From a virus: 21,599 nucleotides of DNA. Numbering within the stretch: position 1 is the stretch's first letter; each line of letters begins with the position of its first letter. Shown here one piece after another: positions 5,708-12,719 of the stretch. Location of the stretch: positions 1 through 21,599 of the IMG/VR virus record IMGVR_UViG_3300044645_001737; one strand, given 5' to 3'. The notes beneath the pieces are model-generated. The model was not told the origin of the DNA. It ran no database searches and worked only from the letters and a program-made list of their open reading frames with translations. The position numbers and the translations under genes are program-made.

Positions 5708-7454
5708 AACTCATCTCCTTTTGTAGAGCTTCTAATGTTCGATACAGATATGGGGTTAAATCCAATCTTGGATCCGCAGCCATCGGTAAGTCCGGTGCCT
5801 GTGGGTGAGGAGTCTGCATCATGCCCCCCACTAAGCGAGCAAATTGAGAGTAAGCACCCTGCAATTCGTTCACCATCCTGAAAGGGAACCCAGATAACAT
5901 CTCGGCCCTTTCCTCATCCGTCTTAGACGGAAAGAGGTATTTCAGTGCTTCAATGCTATCAACACCTAATTCCTGTAGGTTTCGTACCACGATGGAGTTG
6001 TTGAGGATGTCTTGTGTAGAGTCCTCATAGACAGGGCCCATCCAACGCCATAACACTGTTACGTCACCGTCAGGAATAAGGCCGATAACCTTGGGTGGAA
6101 TTTGTTGTGTCTCCACACAAGCCATCATAAGTTTTTTCAACATCTCGTTGTGTTGCTTCATCGCCTCTTCGTAGGCAGCCTCTTCTTCAGGACTTGCACC
6201 TAAAGCTAAGTCCACTGGCTTCTCAAGGCCGGCTGCCATGGCAAGAGTTGTTTTGAACAACTGCTCTTCTTGGTAGATAATTAACTCAAGACAACGAGAG
6301 ATGCCGTGAGTATAAATTGCGTTTGCTTTCTTTTTAGATGTTGCAGCAACACGACCGAACAAGGATTTGTATTCTGTTGCGGTGACGCCTGCCGAAATTG
6401 AAAGTTCGTCAACACCACCTAAAGCAGTACGAATCTCTTCGCGATACTGACGGGCAAATGCGTTCTGGTCACCTGTGATTGCATCAGGAACGATGTAACC
6501 AACTCGGTCGTTTGGTTCCAGGTTCGCAATAACACGTGGAACTCGGATCTGACCATCTACACCACGACTAACGGGATCAGCCTTAAAGGTTGAACGACTC
6601 AATGCCGCGGGACTTGTAAAGCCAGAGTTAGCAGCGATTGAAGGGCGCTGGACCACGGAGTCACCACCTGCTTCCATCAAGTCCGTCTTGGGACGAGAAG
6701 AAAGAAGGGTAGGGTTACCAAAGAACGTGATGTTTTTGCGCATGGTGCGCATCAATTCATCATGAGTACAGATATGGTTTGCTACTGCGTCAAACTCTCC
6801 GGAACCCTCGTTGGAGAAACCTTGAGTATTGTTGATGATCTCTACGCAGGGAATAAAACCAAGACTATTTTTAAGCTGCTTGGTGCTCCCAGTCAAAGCA
6901 TAGGTAGGCATGTCGAAAGTCATCTCCGAATCGGAGTGAGTCTCTTCAATTTCCTTTGCCTTAATGGACAGACGAATATAACGCTTGGCCCCAGGGTTGT
7001 AAGTGCTTTGCGTTCCCGTAAGATTTGTTGTATTCAGCTGATCACCAAAGCCGTTACCTTTACGAACCTTGTAGCTGTAGATGATTACAACTTCATCCAG
7101 CTCGCCATCAACGTTGTAATAGGCACGATATTCGTGCTCACGAAAATAATAAAGCCTGTAGTTTTGCTTGGTAGGACGGATATAAAAAAGACCTTTGCCA
7201 TCACACAGGAAATATTCCCAGATCGAATCAAGGCGTGTATCTAGTTTGTTGTACTTCAGTACACGGTCCAGGAAGTCTTTGCGTTGTGCACCAAAGTTAT
7301 CCTGAGATGGAAAGAATTCAACTCCTTGGCGGATGCCAAAAAGTTTCATCTGAGCAATGTGGGCTGCGACAATGCTAGTGTCGACGACAACGTTACTATC
7401 CTTGTTGAGATAGGCGTCAATAATTTCGTTAAGTCGTGCCTTAGCGTCAGCCAC
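5166..7454 (-). CDS. Portal protein with long low-complexity C-terminal tail
   Basis: The 762-aa product looks like a tailed-phage portal (the dodecameric DNA channel of the head). Residues 30-130 hold an aromatic, mixed region (IWEYFLCDGKGLFYIRP); the clip/stem-like middle includes EVIDAV-type helices such as EFDAVANHICTHDELMRTM and FGNPTLLSSRP; the later core has YREEIRTALGGVDELS, ATEYKSLFGRV and IPDGDVTVLWRWMGP (459-474) followed by a helical region. The core ends near residue 595. From there the chain is Gly/Ser/Pro-rich and overlaps the scaffold gene. Start GTG at 7454-7452 is supported by GAGGAG five bases upstream. It lies two genes after the AbrB-like gene and close to terL, as expected of a packaging motor partner. 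Exact portal family is not determined. Confidence 0.85.
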   Translation of the reverse strand: MADAKARLNEIIDAYLNKDSNVVVDTSIVAAHIAQMKLFGIRQGVEFFPSQDNFGAQRKDFLDRVLKYNKLDTRLDSIWEYFLCDGKGLFYIRPTKQNYRLYYFREHEYRAYYNVDGELDEVVIIYSYKVRKGNGFGDQLNTTNLTGTQSTYNPGAKRYIRLSIKAKEIEETHSDSEMTFDMPTYALTGSTKQLKNSLGFIPCVEIINNTQGFSNEGSGEFDAVANHICTHDELMRTMRKNITFFGNPTLLSSRPKTDLMEAGGDSVVQRPSIAANSGFTSPAALSRSTFKADPVSRGVDGQIRVPRVIANLEPNDRVGYIVPDAITGDQNAFARQYREEIRTALGGVDELSISAGVTATEYKSLFGRVAATSKKKANAIYTHGISRCLELIIYQEEQLFKTTLAMAAGLEKPVDLALGASPEEEAAYEEAMKQHNEMLKKLMMACVETQQIPPKVIGLIPDGDVTVLWRWMGPVYEDSTQDILNNSIVVRNLQELGVDSIEALKYLFPSKTDEERAEMLSGFPFRMVNELQGAYSQFARLVGGMMQTPHPQAPDLPMAADPRLDLTPYLYRTLEALQKEMSYAGRYRPIDPTDEPITSGGGSKQLRGTGPSSGTSSSDGDAGSVSGGYQLPPSGASSGPQLPISPYSVRPPIPTGGPSGQPMGVGVQQSGGSAEQSSSIPVPGSVISDDGLRPGELRSAVQQPSYATIGSADLVTQPGLLAQLFPNLLSGILPGSGQRAPERSANGDRRLPAPKSRKPKRN

Positions 7455-7489
7455 TATTGCTCCTCTGTTTTATCAATACTAACAGTAAA

Positions 7490-7831
7490 TCAAGAAAGTG
7501 TTTTGCCTTGGAAACCAGCGGGTGGCACCATCTGGCCAAGTTGTGGCCCGGCAAAAAACCCAGCGTTACCCATTGGTGTTCCTGTTGCTCCAGGTACAAA
7601 AGCACCTTGCACACCTCCGCCCATAATCTCACGAAACCGTTGAAGACCTCGCTGCTCTTGAGCTGGCCCCAGAATGCGATTTAATTTCTCCAGTCCCATG
7701 TGATGCTGAAAATCAGCTTGGGACATGGGCAGGCGCGGGTCTTGTCCTACAGGAATGCCGCCAGCGAGTAACCCGCCGGGATTTAAGTTGCCAGGTGCCC
7801 CAGGAACGTTGCTTTCACCTGCGAAATACAT
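7490..7831 (-). CDS. Unidentified Gly/Pro-rich 113-aa protein
   Basis: The ATG at 7831 has AAGGA seven bases upstream, and the gene ends 35 bases before the portal start. The protein has Gly/Pro-rich ends (NVPGAPGNLNPGGLLAGG and PQLGQMVPPAGFQGK) around a short helical middle (residues about 37-70: SQADFQHHMGLEKLNRI, then EQRGLQRFREIMGGG). There is no signal peptide or obvious membrane helix. Low-complexity flanks of this sort are common in small structural or assembly factors. Its position directly ahead of the portal gene suggests a role in head assembly, without direct evidence. I recognise no family. Confidence 0.65.
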   Translation of the reverse strand: MYFAGESNVPGAPGNLNPGGLLAGGIPVGQDPRLPMSQADFQHHMGLEKLNRILGPAQEQRGLQRFREIMGGGVQGAFVPGATGTPMGNAGFFAGPQLGQMVPPAGFQGKTLS

Positions 7832-7855
7832 TTGGAATCCTTCTTTGTTTCTATT

Positions 7856-8038
7856 TTACTCTTCTATTACTTCGTATCCAGCGGAGTCGTTGACTTTGGT
7901 AAGAGAGATGCCGGTACCACGCACGTCCCAGTTGAGTACGTCTCCTTCTTGCCAACCCAGCTCTTCGATTACTTCGTCTGGCAATGTGATGTATTGATCG
8001 CCGTTTTCGTCTTCTTGGACCTCAAGGATGTAACTCAT
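7856..8038 (-). CDS. AbrB/MazE/SpoVT-type DNA-binding protein
   Basis: This 60-aa protein matches the swapped-hairpin AbrB pattern. It has a first strand (YILEVQED), then GDQYITLPDEVIEELGWQEGD, where the LP and the helix end in G-W-x-E-G-D, followed by strands VLNWDVRGTGISLTKV. Such proteins dimerise and bind DNA, as transition-state regulators or as antitoxins. The ATG lies inside the end of the upstream gene (ATGA overlap), so expression is coupled; no separate ribosome site is seen. The neighbour does not look like a MazF, VapC or PIN toxin, so this is probably a stand-alone regulator or an orphan antitoxin. The target DNA is unknown. Confidence 0.8.
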   Translation of the reverse strand: MSYILEVQEDENGDQYITLPDEVIEELGWQEGDVLNWDVRGTGISLTKVNDSAGYEVIEE

Positions 8039-8328
8039 TTGGACAAAAGCTTTTCCATTAGCTTATCAAGCTTATTATTAATTTCGCGAAAATTATCATG
8101 CATTTCTTTTATCTCTCTAAGGAAGTCAACCTTAAGAACGTACTCCATTGGCATTCGGTTGATTTGATCTTCCAAAATATCAATCCTGCGTTTTTGCGAA
8201 TCAGTATATTTCAGCGTGTTTTGAATACGCTCTTGATGTCTATCTAATATTTTATTGGCGGTCCAGGAACCGCCTGTAATTGCCGATATCACTGCAGTGA
8301 TCGCAATCGCTACATACTCTGGTCCCAC
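8035..8328 (-). CDS. Small membrane-anchored coiled-coil protein (holin-like candidate)
   Basis: The 97-aa product starts with one hydrophobic segment (about residues 4-26, VAIAITAVISAITGGSWTA) and continues as a charged heptad-like helix to the end (KILDRHQERI, RIDILEDQINRM, FREINNKLDKLMEKLLSK). A single N-terminal membrane helix with a cytoplasmic or periplasmic coiled coil is seen in several small phage membrane proteins, including some holins and spanin-like or head-associated proteins, but no family-specific motif is visible. The start is GTG at 8328-8326 with no clear Shine-Dalgarno. It follows terL by 31 bases and overlaps the AbrB-like gene by ATGA. Lysis function is a weak guess: the nearest wall enzyme is about 6.5 kb away. 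Confidence 0.72.
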   Translation of the reverse strand: MGPEYVAIAITAVISAITGGSWTANKILDRHQERIQNTLKYTDSQKRRIDILEDQINRMPMEYVLKVDFLREIKEMHDNFREINNKLDKLMEKLLSK

Positions 8329-8359
8329 AGCAGGAAATTCTTTTTTTCAATTCTACAAT

Positions 8360-9886
8360 TCAATAATCAAGTTGAAGTTTGCCTTTACGCATCAGGCCAT
8401 TGATGAGCCACACAAGAGCGTCAACGCAGTCATCATGACTGCTGACACCAAAGTTAGTCATTTCTTCAAACATTGCAGTGAAGTTCCGGAAACGATTGAA
8501 GATAATTTTGCGATCTTCAAACATACCCATACAACCACGGAATCGAGCCAGTTTATCTGCTCGGAAACCTTTAACGGCATGCCAGTTAATGTTGTACAAG
8601 TTCTCACCGTTTAAGCAAACACGTTTAAAGTCAGCCTCCAAAGATGCCTGGTACTGTACGGCTTCTGAGTAAATGTCGCACGTTGAGTAGGTCGGAAAGT
8701 AATTACCGTTCTGATCACAACCCAAGATTGACCAATCATTGAGAAGTTCTTTGAGTGCATCTAGTTTTTCTAGGTTGCCCATCACGCGAATACGTCTGTA
8801 ATCAATAATGTGAATACTGTCGCCAATGCGTCCGCCAAGAACCATCACCGTGTAATCATTCTTTTCTTTGGTGCCAGCAGATAGATCGACCCCTACAGCA
8901 AGGGTGTCAAACTCCGTTGCAATCTCAGCCTTTACAATTAACTCTGGTGCCAGGGAGAGTTCATTCTGTCGAACCACCTGGTTCATGTACTGGAAAGAGA
9001 AAGCAATTGGTGCTTGTCGTTTCTTTTCCTTTAGGTAGTCCAGTGACCACATATCTGGCCAGTACGAGATCTCGTCCCCTGTCTTGGCATCATTCAAGAT
9101 TGCCGACAACACAATCTGCATCCAGTTGTTTTGCGGGTTGAATGTTGTTGAGTGAATGTCATCATGTCGGAAGCGGGTGCCAAGGCAGATGGCACGTGCT
9201 CCTTCAAACATGGTTGGTGCGATCACAGCATTCCAGTTGTCCTGCATCTGTTTACGGATGTCAGGGTTGGAAATGTCTGCCGCAGATTTAATGGCGTCAT
9301 CGATGATGACTAGGTGAGAACGCTTAGAGGTCACTGAGCCTTTAAGACCTGCCGCACACAGTGTGAACTGTTCTTCACCAGTGGTATCAATAGAAGCAAA
9401 CTTGTGATCAATAGACCAGTACTCATTACTGGTAACGTTCTTGAGAAGACGTACCTTCGGGAAGACCTCCTGGTACCGCTTGCTTTCAATGATTCGTTTA
9501 ATGGTTGCAGACTTGGAACGTGCGATATCAACCGTATAGGACAAGTAAAGAATCTGTAGTGGCATCTTGGCCATGGTGTGCACACCAATAGCCCATGCAG
9601 TAAACAGACCTAAGACTGTGGACTTGGCGGAACCACGAGGCGCAAGTAGGTCTACGTTGGGGCCAGCAATTTTAATGAGACAGCTACTGTCCTCATTAGT
9701 CACAAAGTGACGATGCCATTCTTTATGGTGTTCTGCCGGTGGCTTATCAGCTACGTAATCACAGAAGAAACCAAAATCGTCCCTTGCTTTCTGTAGCGTC
9801 TCAAGGTTGCGGGGGACACGAATTTGTTGCCGGCGGGCAGCAGCTTGTGCGTTGCGTCGATATGCAAGATGCTGATATGCAGGCAC
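8360..9886 (-). CDS. terL: Terminase large subunit
   Basis: The 508-aa protein has both parts of a large terminase, the ATPase and nuclease of the DNA-packaging motor. The ATPase shows a Walker A motif APRGSAKST (residues 82-90), Walker B LVIIDDAI (192-199) and a coupling motif LGTRF (235-239). The nuclease domain shows VGVDLS with Asp334 and SSHDDCVDALVW with Asp485, Asp486 and Asp489, an RNase H-like metal site. Length is normal for the family. The GTG at 9886 is the only usable start, because the frame has a stop 15 to 17 bases upstream and only ATA, ATA, CCG and ATC between; no Shine-Dalgarno is seen, and a hairpin lies just ahead. A candidate small terminase is encoded two genes upstream. 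Confidence 0.95.
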   Translation of the reverse strand: MPAYQHLAYRRNAQAAARRQQIRVPRNLETLQKARDDFGFFCDYVADKPPAEHHKEWHRHFVTNEDSSCLIKIAGPNVDLLAPRGSAKSTVLGLFTAWAIGVHTMAKMPLQILYLSYTVDIARSKSATIKRIIESKRYQEVFPKVRLLKNVTSNEYWSIDHKFASIDTTGEEQFTLCAAGLKGSVTSKRSHLVIIDDAIKSAADISNPDIRKQMQDNWNAVIAPTMFEGARAICLGTRFRHDDIHSTTFNPQNNWMQIVLSAILNDAKTGDEISYWPDMWSLDYLKEKKRQAPIAFSFQYMNQVVRQNELSLAPELIVKAEIATEFDTLAVGVDLSAGTKEKNDYTVMVLGGRIGDSIHIIDYRRIRVMGNLEKLDALKELLNDWSILGCDQNGNYFPTYSTCDIYSEAVQYQASLEADFKRVCLNGENLYNINWHAVKGFRADKLARFRGCMGMFEDRKIIFNRFRNFTAMFEEMTNFGVSSHDDCVDALVWLINGLMRKGKLQLDY

Positions 9887-9896
9887 GATCGGTATT

Positions 9897-9915
9897 ATTC
9901 AGTGTATTACTGAAT
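9897..9915 (-). promoter_or_regulatory. Hairpin just upstream of terL
   Basis: A perfect 7-bp stem (ATTCAGT at 9897-9903, ACTGAAT at 9909-9915) with a 5-base loop lies ten bases before the terL GTG in the mRNA. Ahead of it, the minus strand is an A/C-rich tract (about 9928-9960) with almost no G or T. The spot where a Shine-Dalgarno would be expected is taken by the hairpin. It may act in translational control or as a processing site. Confidence 0.5.
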
Positions 9916-9970
9916 GCTACCTCATTACTTGTCTTTGTTGTTTTTGTTTTGTTTTTTGTACTTATGTGCT

Positions 9971-10270
9971 TTATCTAATGCGGCCTTCCTCTTCTCCTGG
10001 TCGGACATTTCGCTTCCGTCCTTGTTCTTCGCTTCGTTCTTCTTGAGGTGTCCCAGGAGTTGAAGAGGCGTTTTGTCCTTGCTCATCTTGTTGTTTTTTG
10101 GTTAATGCATTTATCACGTCTTGGCCTTGAGAAACTTTCTGCGCCAAGGGTGTTGGTCGCCGCACGCTAGCATATTCTTCGCGGTTCTTTTGAAGTTGAC
10201 GAGCAACGTCAAACATTCGACCAGCGATGTTTTCACCGTATTGCGGTGGCTGCGGTGGTGGCTTCTGCAT
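9971..10270 (-). CDS. Unidentified small charged protein between terminase genes
   Basis: The 99-aa product begins with a Pro/Gln-rich segment (MQKPPPQPPQYGEN), has one likely helix (about residues 16-65, RMFDVARQLQKNREEY to DVINALTKKQ) and a disordered, highly charged end rich in Glu, Arg, Gln and Gly. It sits between the candidate small terminase (18 bases before) and terL (84 bases after). No membrane segment, metal site or known motif is visible. A packaging accessory role is possible from position alone. No ribosome site is obvious, so the precise start is less certain than the frame. Confidence 0.65.
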   Translation of the reverse strand: MQKPPPQPPQYGENIAGRMFDVARQLQKNREEYASVRRPTPLAQKVSQGQDVINALTKKQQDEQGQNASSTPGTPQEERSEEQGRKRNVRPGEEEGRIR

Positions 10271-10288
10271 TGCGTTATTCTAAGACGA

Positions 10289-10873
10289 TTACTCTTCCAT
10301 CTGCATATGGGACCATACGCTCATTGAGGCTTCTTCCAGGGGGATCTCAATGGGGTCGTCCTTGAAGATGGTAAGTAGTTCACGTATGGCACGATCCGCA
10401 CCTGCCATTAAGAGGCCTTTGCGGTCCCTGCTGGCGGTGAATAAGCTCATTTGTGCGATGGTGCCACGCAGTTCTTTTTGCATGCCTGCAATCCTGGCGA
10501 CACCTGCATCGCGCTTAACGATACCGTTATCTACGTCTTCCCTTAATTTCCTAATGTCTTCTTGCATCTCATCAATTTCACGCAACAAGACTTTCCTGTG
10601 ATCAGGCTTAGGATAGTTTTGTTGGATCCAGAGATCACAGCCACTTATGCAGCCGTTATATCGCAAGAAACGTGCGTAGAGATAACACTCGATAAGAGAG
10701 TAGTTTTCTGCACAGAACGCCCGAAAAGCTTGCTCAGTAGGTGAATCTAAATTGTCCACCCATTGATCAAAGATATCAATATCGATATGCTCTTTGGGCC
10801 TGAGAGTAGTCTCGCGCCTCGTCGCTTTCGCTGAAACGCTGGGCTTGCTCTGCGGAAGTTCTTTCTTGTTCAC
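10289..10873 (-). CDS. Candidate terminase small subunit
   Basis: The 194-aa protein has a basic N-terminus (residues 1-28), then a helical domain with a helix-turn-helix look (about 42-90: PTEQAFRAFCAENYSLIECYLYARFLR and SGCDLWIQQNYP), followed by a long charged coiled coil (about 92-142: VLLREIDEMQEDIRKLREDV through GMQKELRGTI) and a C-terminal helical tail. A DNA-binding N-part plus a central oligomerising coiled coil is the usual plan of small terminases, and the gene is encoded shortly ahead of terL. The start is GTG at 10873, with GGAGG three bases upstream, inside the preceding gene. An alternative is a general assembly factor. Sequence similarity to any named small terminase was not established. 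Confidence 0.6.
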   Translation of the reverse strand: MNKKELPQSKPSVSAKATRRETTLRPKEHIDIDIFDQWVDNLDSPTEQAFRAFCAENYSLIECYLYARFLRYNGCISGCDLWIQQNYPKPDHRKVLLREIDEMQEDIRKLREDVDNGIVKRDAGVARIAGMQKELRGTIAQMSLFTASRDRKGLLMAGADRAIRELLTIFKDDPIEIPLEEASMSVWSHMQMEE

Positions 10874-11027
10874 CTGCCTCCTTCATTTTTTCTTTAGTAG
10901 ATCCAACGGAAACATCTTGGAAAATTTTGACAGCAGCCGCGGCTTTACGGGCCTGGTCCTCGTCAAATAATAGATCATATGGATCCGGATTTGCCGGATC
11001 TTCCCAGTCAAAAGCTGTGTCAGGCAT
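10776..11027 (-). CDS. Small acidic protein overlapping the candidate small terminase
   Basis: This 83-aa frame starts at ATG 11027 with AAGGA eight bases upstream and runs 98 bases into the next gene in another frame. The N-terminal 30 residues are very acidic with Pro and aromatic residues (FDWEDPANPDPYDLLFDEDQ); the remainder is a Glu/Gln/Ala/Arg-rich helix (AEQAQRFSESDEARDY). Nothing identifies its function. The good ribosome site and coherent composition support it, but the long overlap means a shorter product cannot be excluded. Confidence 0.6.
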   Translation of the reverse strand: MPDTAFDWEDPANPDPYDLLFDEDQARKAAAAVKIFQDVSVGSTKEKMKEAGEQERTSAEQAQRFSESDEARDYSQAQRAYRY

Positions 11028-11038
11028 GATGTAATTCC

Positions 11039-11197
11039 TTATGCATCTTCTTCATTAAAGGCGTCTTCTTCGCTTGTGGTGGCAGGCGCGTTTCCGTTCT
11101 CGAGCTTATCTTTGGCGTAGCGATAAGCTACATCAGCAGCTTGCTGGTAACGCTTGAGGTCGAAACTTTCGTCAGTTTTGGAATCAATTTCAGGCAT
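11039..11197 (-). CDS. 52-aa helical acidic protein
   Basis: A short frame, ATG at 11197-11195 and TAA at 11041-11039, fills what would otherwise be an empty gap between two genes. The product begins MPEIDSKTDESFDLKRYQQA, continues with a helix (ADVAYRYAKDKLENG) and ends in a Glu/Asp-rich tail (SEEDAFNEEDA). The tail resembles the acidic composition of the next gene. No Shine-Dalgarno is clear. Tight packing with neighbours on the same strand supports coding; function is unknown. Confidence 0.6.
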   Translation of the reverse strand: MPEIDSKTDESFDLKRYQQAADVAYRYAKDKLENGNAPATTSEEDAFNEEDA

Positions 11198-11218
11198 TAC
11201 CAGTAAGCATTAGATAGA

Positions 11219-11503
11219 TCAGAAATTACCCATCATGCTAGCGAGACCGCCGGCCATGGTGTCACGCTGACGTGCGCGGTTGCCTTGGGCAGCTTGACGC
11301 ATTTTAGAGCCTTCAAGGCGACCAACAAGGGTTTCAAAATCTTGAAGCTCGGCTTTGGACATGCCGCCACCAGTTTCGCGTTCGAGCCAGGCATCAACTG
11401 CTTGTTGTGCCTCAAGTTGACTCATGCCCTGTGCCACGAGTCCGGACACGGTCGGACGAGGACCACGGTTGCCGGCGGTAGTTTGATTAATCGAGTAACC
11501 CAT
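11219..11503 (-). CDS. Unidentified 94-aa helical protein
   Basis: The protein has a short N-terminal tail, a helix with Ala/Gln-rich character (SGLVAQGMSQLEAQQAVDAWLER), a Gly-Gly-Gly break near residue 45, a second charged helix (KAELQDFETLVGRLEGSKMRQAA), and a Met/Gly-rich end (AGGLASMMGNF). The ending is similar in type to that of the glycine-repeat protein encoded just upstream (KMMGNITSMFNF), which hints at a shared interaction or relation. There is no membrane segment or catalytic motif. Unknown function; probably a small virion or assembly protein because of its place in the operon. Confidence 0.65.
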   Translation of the reverse strand: MGYSINQTTAGNRGPRPTVSGLVAQGMSQLEAQQAVDAWLERETGGGMSKAELQDFETLVGRLEGSKMRQAAQGNRARQRDTMAGGLASMMGNF

Positions 11504-11546
11504 TTGCTTAAAGAGAAATCTCTACAGTTATTTTAGTATATTCAGC

Positions 11547-12287
11547 TTAAAAGTTGAACATACTAGTGATGTTGCCCATCATTTTAGATCCGCGCTCTAC
11601 TCGAGAAATCTGAGTGTATCCTGCATTAACAATTTTTTGCAAGTCAAGTTTCCCGCTGATTTCCGTTTGTAACAGTGGCTTTTTATTGTCTTCTATGTAT
11701 TTTGTGCGCTCAGTTTCTCCAGCTTGTTGGAGCTGGACAATTTGTAATTGAGTTTGTAAATTTGCGCCTTCTTGTGCTGCGTCAAATGTAGACTGCGGAA
11801 CATATCCCTCTGGGATTTCGTAGCCGCCATTGTTGTAGCCACCACCCCAGTTATTTAAAGTGTCAGTGAAATCATTTAAAAAATCTGAAGGGTCCCAGTT
11901 GCTTCCACCGCCTCCTCCTCCACCACCACCGCCACCCGACATTCCACCACCACCGCCACCTGACATTCCTCCACCACTACTTCCACCACCACCTGACATT
12001 CCTCCACCGCCACCGCCGCCGCCGCCGCCGGACATTCCTCCACCACTACTTCCACCGCCACCTGACATTCCTCCACCGCCACCGCCACCTGACATTCCTC
12101 CACCACTATTTCCACCGCCTACGTAAGGTGCGTACCAAGGCTGGGAACCGCCACCGCCACCGCCGCCACCGCCGCCACCGCCGCCACCGCCGCCACCGCC
12201 GCCTGACATTCCTCCACCGCCACCGGACATTCCGCCGCCACCGCCACCATCGCCCATTCCACCGCCGCCGCCCATTCCCATTGACAT
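11547..12287 (-). CDS. Glycine-repeat protein with MSGGGG units
   Basis: The 246-aa product has an N-terminal half (residues 1-130) that is almost only Gly, Met and Ser, with eight MSGGG units, one glycine run of about 19 and a single interruption around SQPWYAPYVGG. The C-terminal part (about 130-246) is ordinary: an acidic/aromatic segment (NWDPSDFLNDFTDTLNNWGGG) and a helical Gln/Leu region (LQTQLQIVQLQQAGETERTKY). The start has a strong ribosome site, AAGGAGA seven bases before ATG, which overlaps the stop of the SET gene. The repeat half is probably flexible, as in fibre-linking or surface proteins; the function is not known. The antisense strand reads as polyproline and is a shadow. Confidence 0.72.
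   Translation of the reverse strand: MSMGMGGGGGMGDGGGGGGMSGGGGGMSGGGGGGGGGGGGGGGGGGGSQPWYAPYVGGGNSGGGMSGGGGGGGMSGGGGSSGGGMSGGGGGGGGGGMSGGGGSSGGGMSGGGGGGMSGGGGGGGGGGGSNWDPSDFLNDFTDTLNNWGGGYNNGGYEIPEGYVPQSTFDAAQEGANLQTQLQIVQLQQAGETERTKYIEDNKKPLLQTEISGKLDLQKIVNAGYTQISRVERGSKMMGNITSMFNF
11904..12287. repeat. GGN/CCN trinucleotide-rich repeat array with 60-69 base units
   Basis: The DNA for the glycine half of the protein is a CCN-type array on the plus strand. A 29-base unit starting GACATTCCTCCACCACTA recurs at 11962, 12031 and 12091 (spacings of 69 and 60 bases, both multiples of three) with one or two changes. Separating runs are simple CCG/CCA triplets. The structure is in-frame and prone to slippage or unequal exchange. 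Confidence 0.85.
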
Positions 12288-12299
12288 TTGTAAATCTCC

Positions 12300-12695
12300 T
12301 TAATTTAAAACAAAACGATCCACGTTATTTTTTCCATAGTCAAGAGTAATTTCTTGATCTGCTTCTATCTGCAAAATTGAATAGTGGCGAATAACCTGAT
12401 TCACATAGTCAATTTCATAAGAAGCATTTGGAATCCCACTATGGTTATACAATCCAGCATAACCCATCCCTATCAACTGACTGTTATCAGTCAACCAATA
12501 AGAATAGCGCTCACACTCGGGAGCGTTTTCAATTTGAGAGTCAGGCACCTCAAAATAAGGAGACTCCTCTAGTAAATCGTGTTTATTGATTTGCTCTTTA
12601 GCAAAAACACCCCAGCGATGAACGTCCGATCGTCTAATTTCTAAAGCTGGATTTTTGCGTAATGTTGCTTTAGCAAGAGAAAAATCTTCCGGCAT
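12300..12695 (-). CDS. SET-domain protein (putative protein lysine methyltransferase)
   Basis: The 131-aa protein is a compact SET domain. It shows the N-terminal glycine motif HRWGVFAKE (residues 26-34), the SAM-pocket and catalytic-fold signature YNHSGIPNASYEI (83-95, with Asn84-His85-Ser86) and EITLDYG (115-121, with Tyr120). SET enzymes methylate protein lysines using S-adenosylmethionine. There is no post-SET cysteine cluster, and the size is near that of minimal viral SET proteins such as the roughly 120-residue chlorovirus enzyme. A candidate promoter (12748-12720) lies just upstream, while no Shine-Dalgarno is seen. The gene sits between an internal-virion-like block and the glycine-repeat gene. 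Substrate unknown: a phage or host Lys-rich protein is possible. Fold assignment is firm; activity is inferred. Confidence 0.85.
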   Translation of the reverse strand: MPEDFSLAKATLRKNPALEIRRSDVHRWGVFAKEQINKHDLLEESPYFEVPDSQIENAPECERYSYWLTDNSQLIGMGYAGLYNHSGIPNASYEIDYVNQVIRHYSILQIEADQEITLDYGKNNVDRFVLN

Positions 12696-12719
12696 TTAAC
12701 GTCAAGCGCATTTCAGTAC

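Noticed and set aside
6762-7244. 160-codon plus-strand frame opposite the portal gene
   Set aside because: Antisense to a well-supported portal coding region, no recognisable motif, no neighbouring plus-strand genes.
7856-8328. Classical MazEF or VapBC toxin-antitoxin pair
   Set aside because: The partner of the AbrB-like protein is a one-helix membrane coiled-coil protein and has no MazF or PIN features.
11860-12126. Polyproline frame on the plus strand
   Set aside because: Mirror image of the glycine repeat; CCN on one strand is GGN on the other, and the minus gene has the strong ribosome site.
11904-12287. CRISPR-like array
   Set aside because: Repeats are in-frame glycine codons with no unique spacers; no cas genes nearby.
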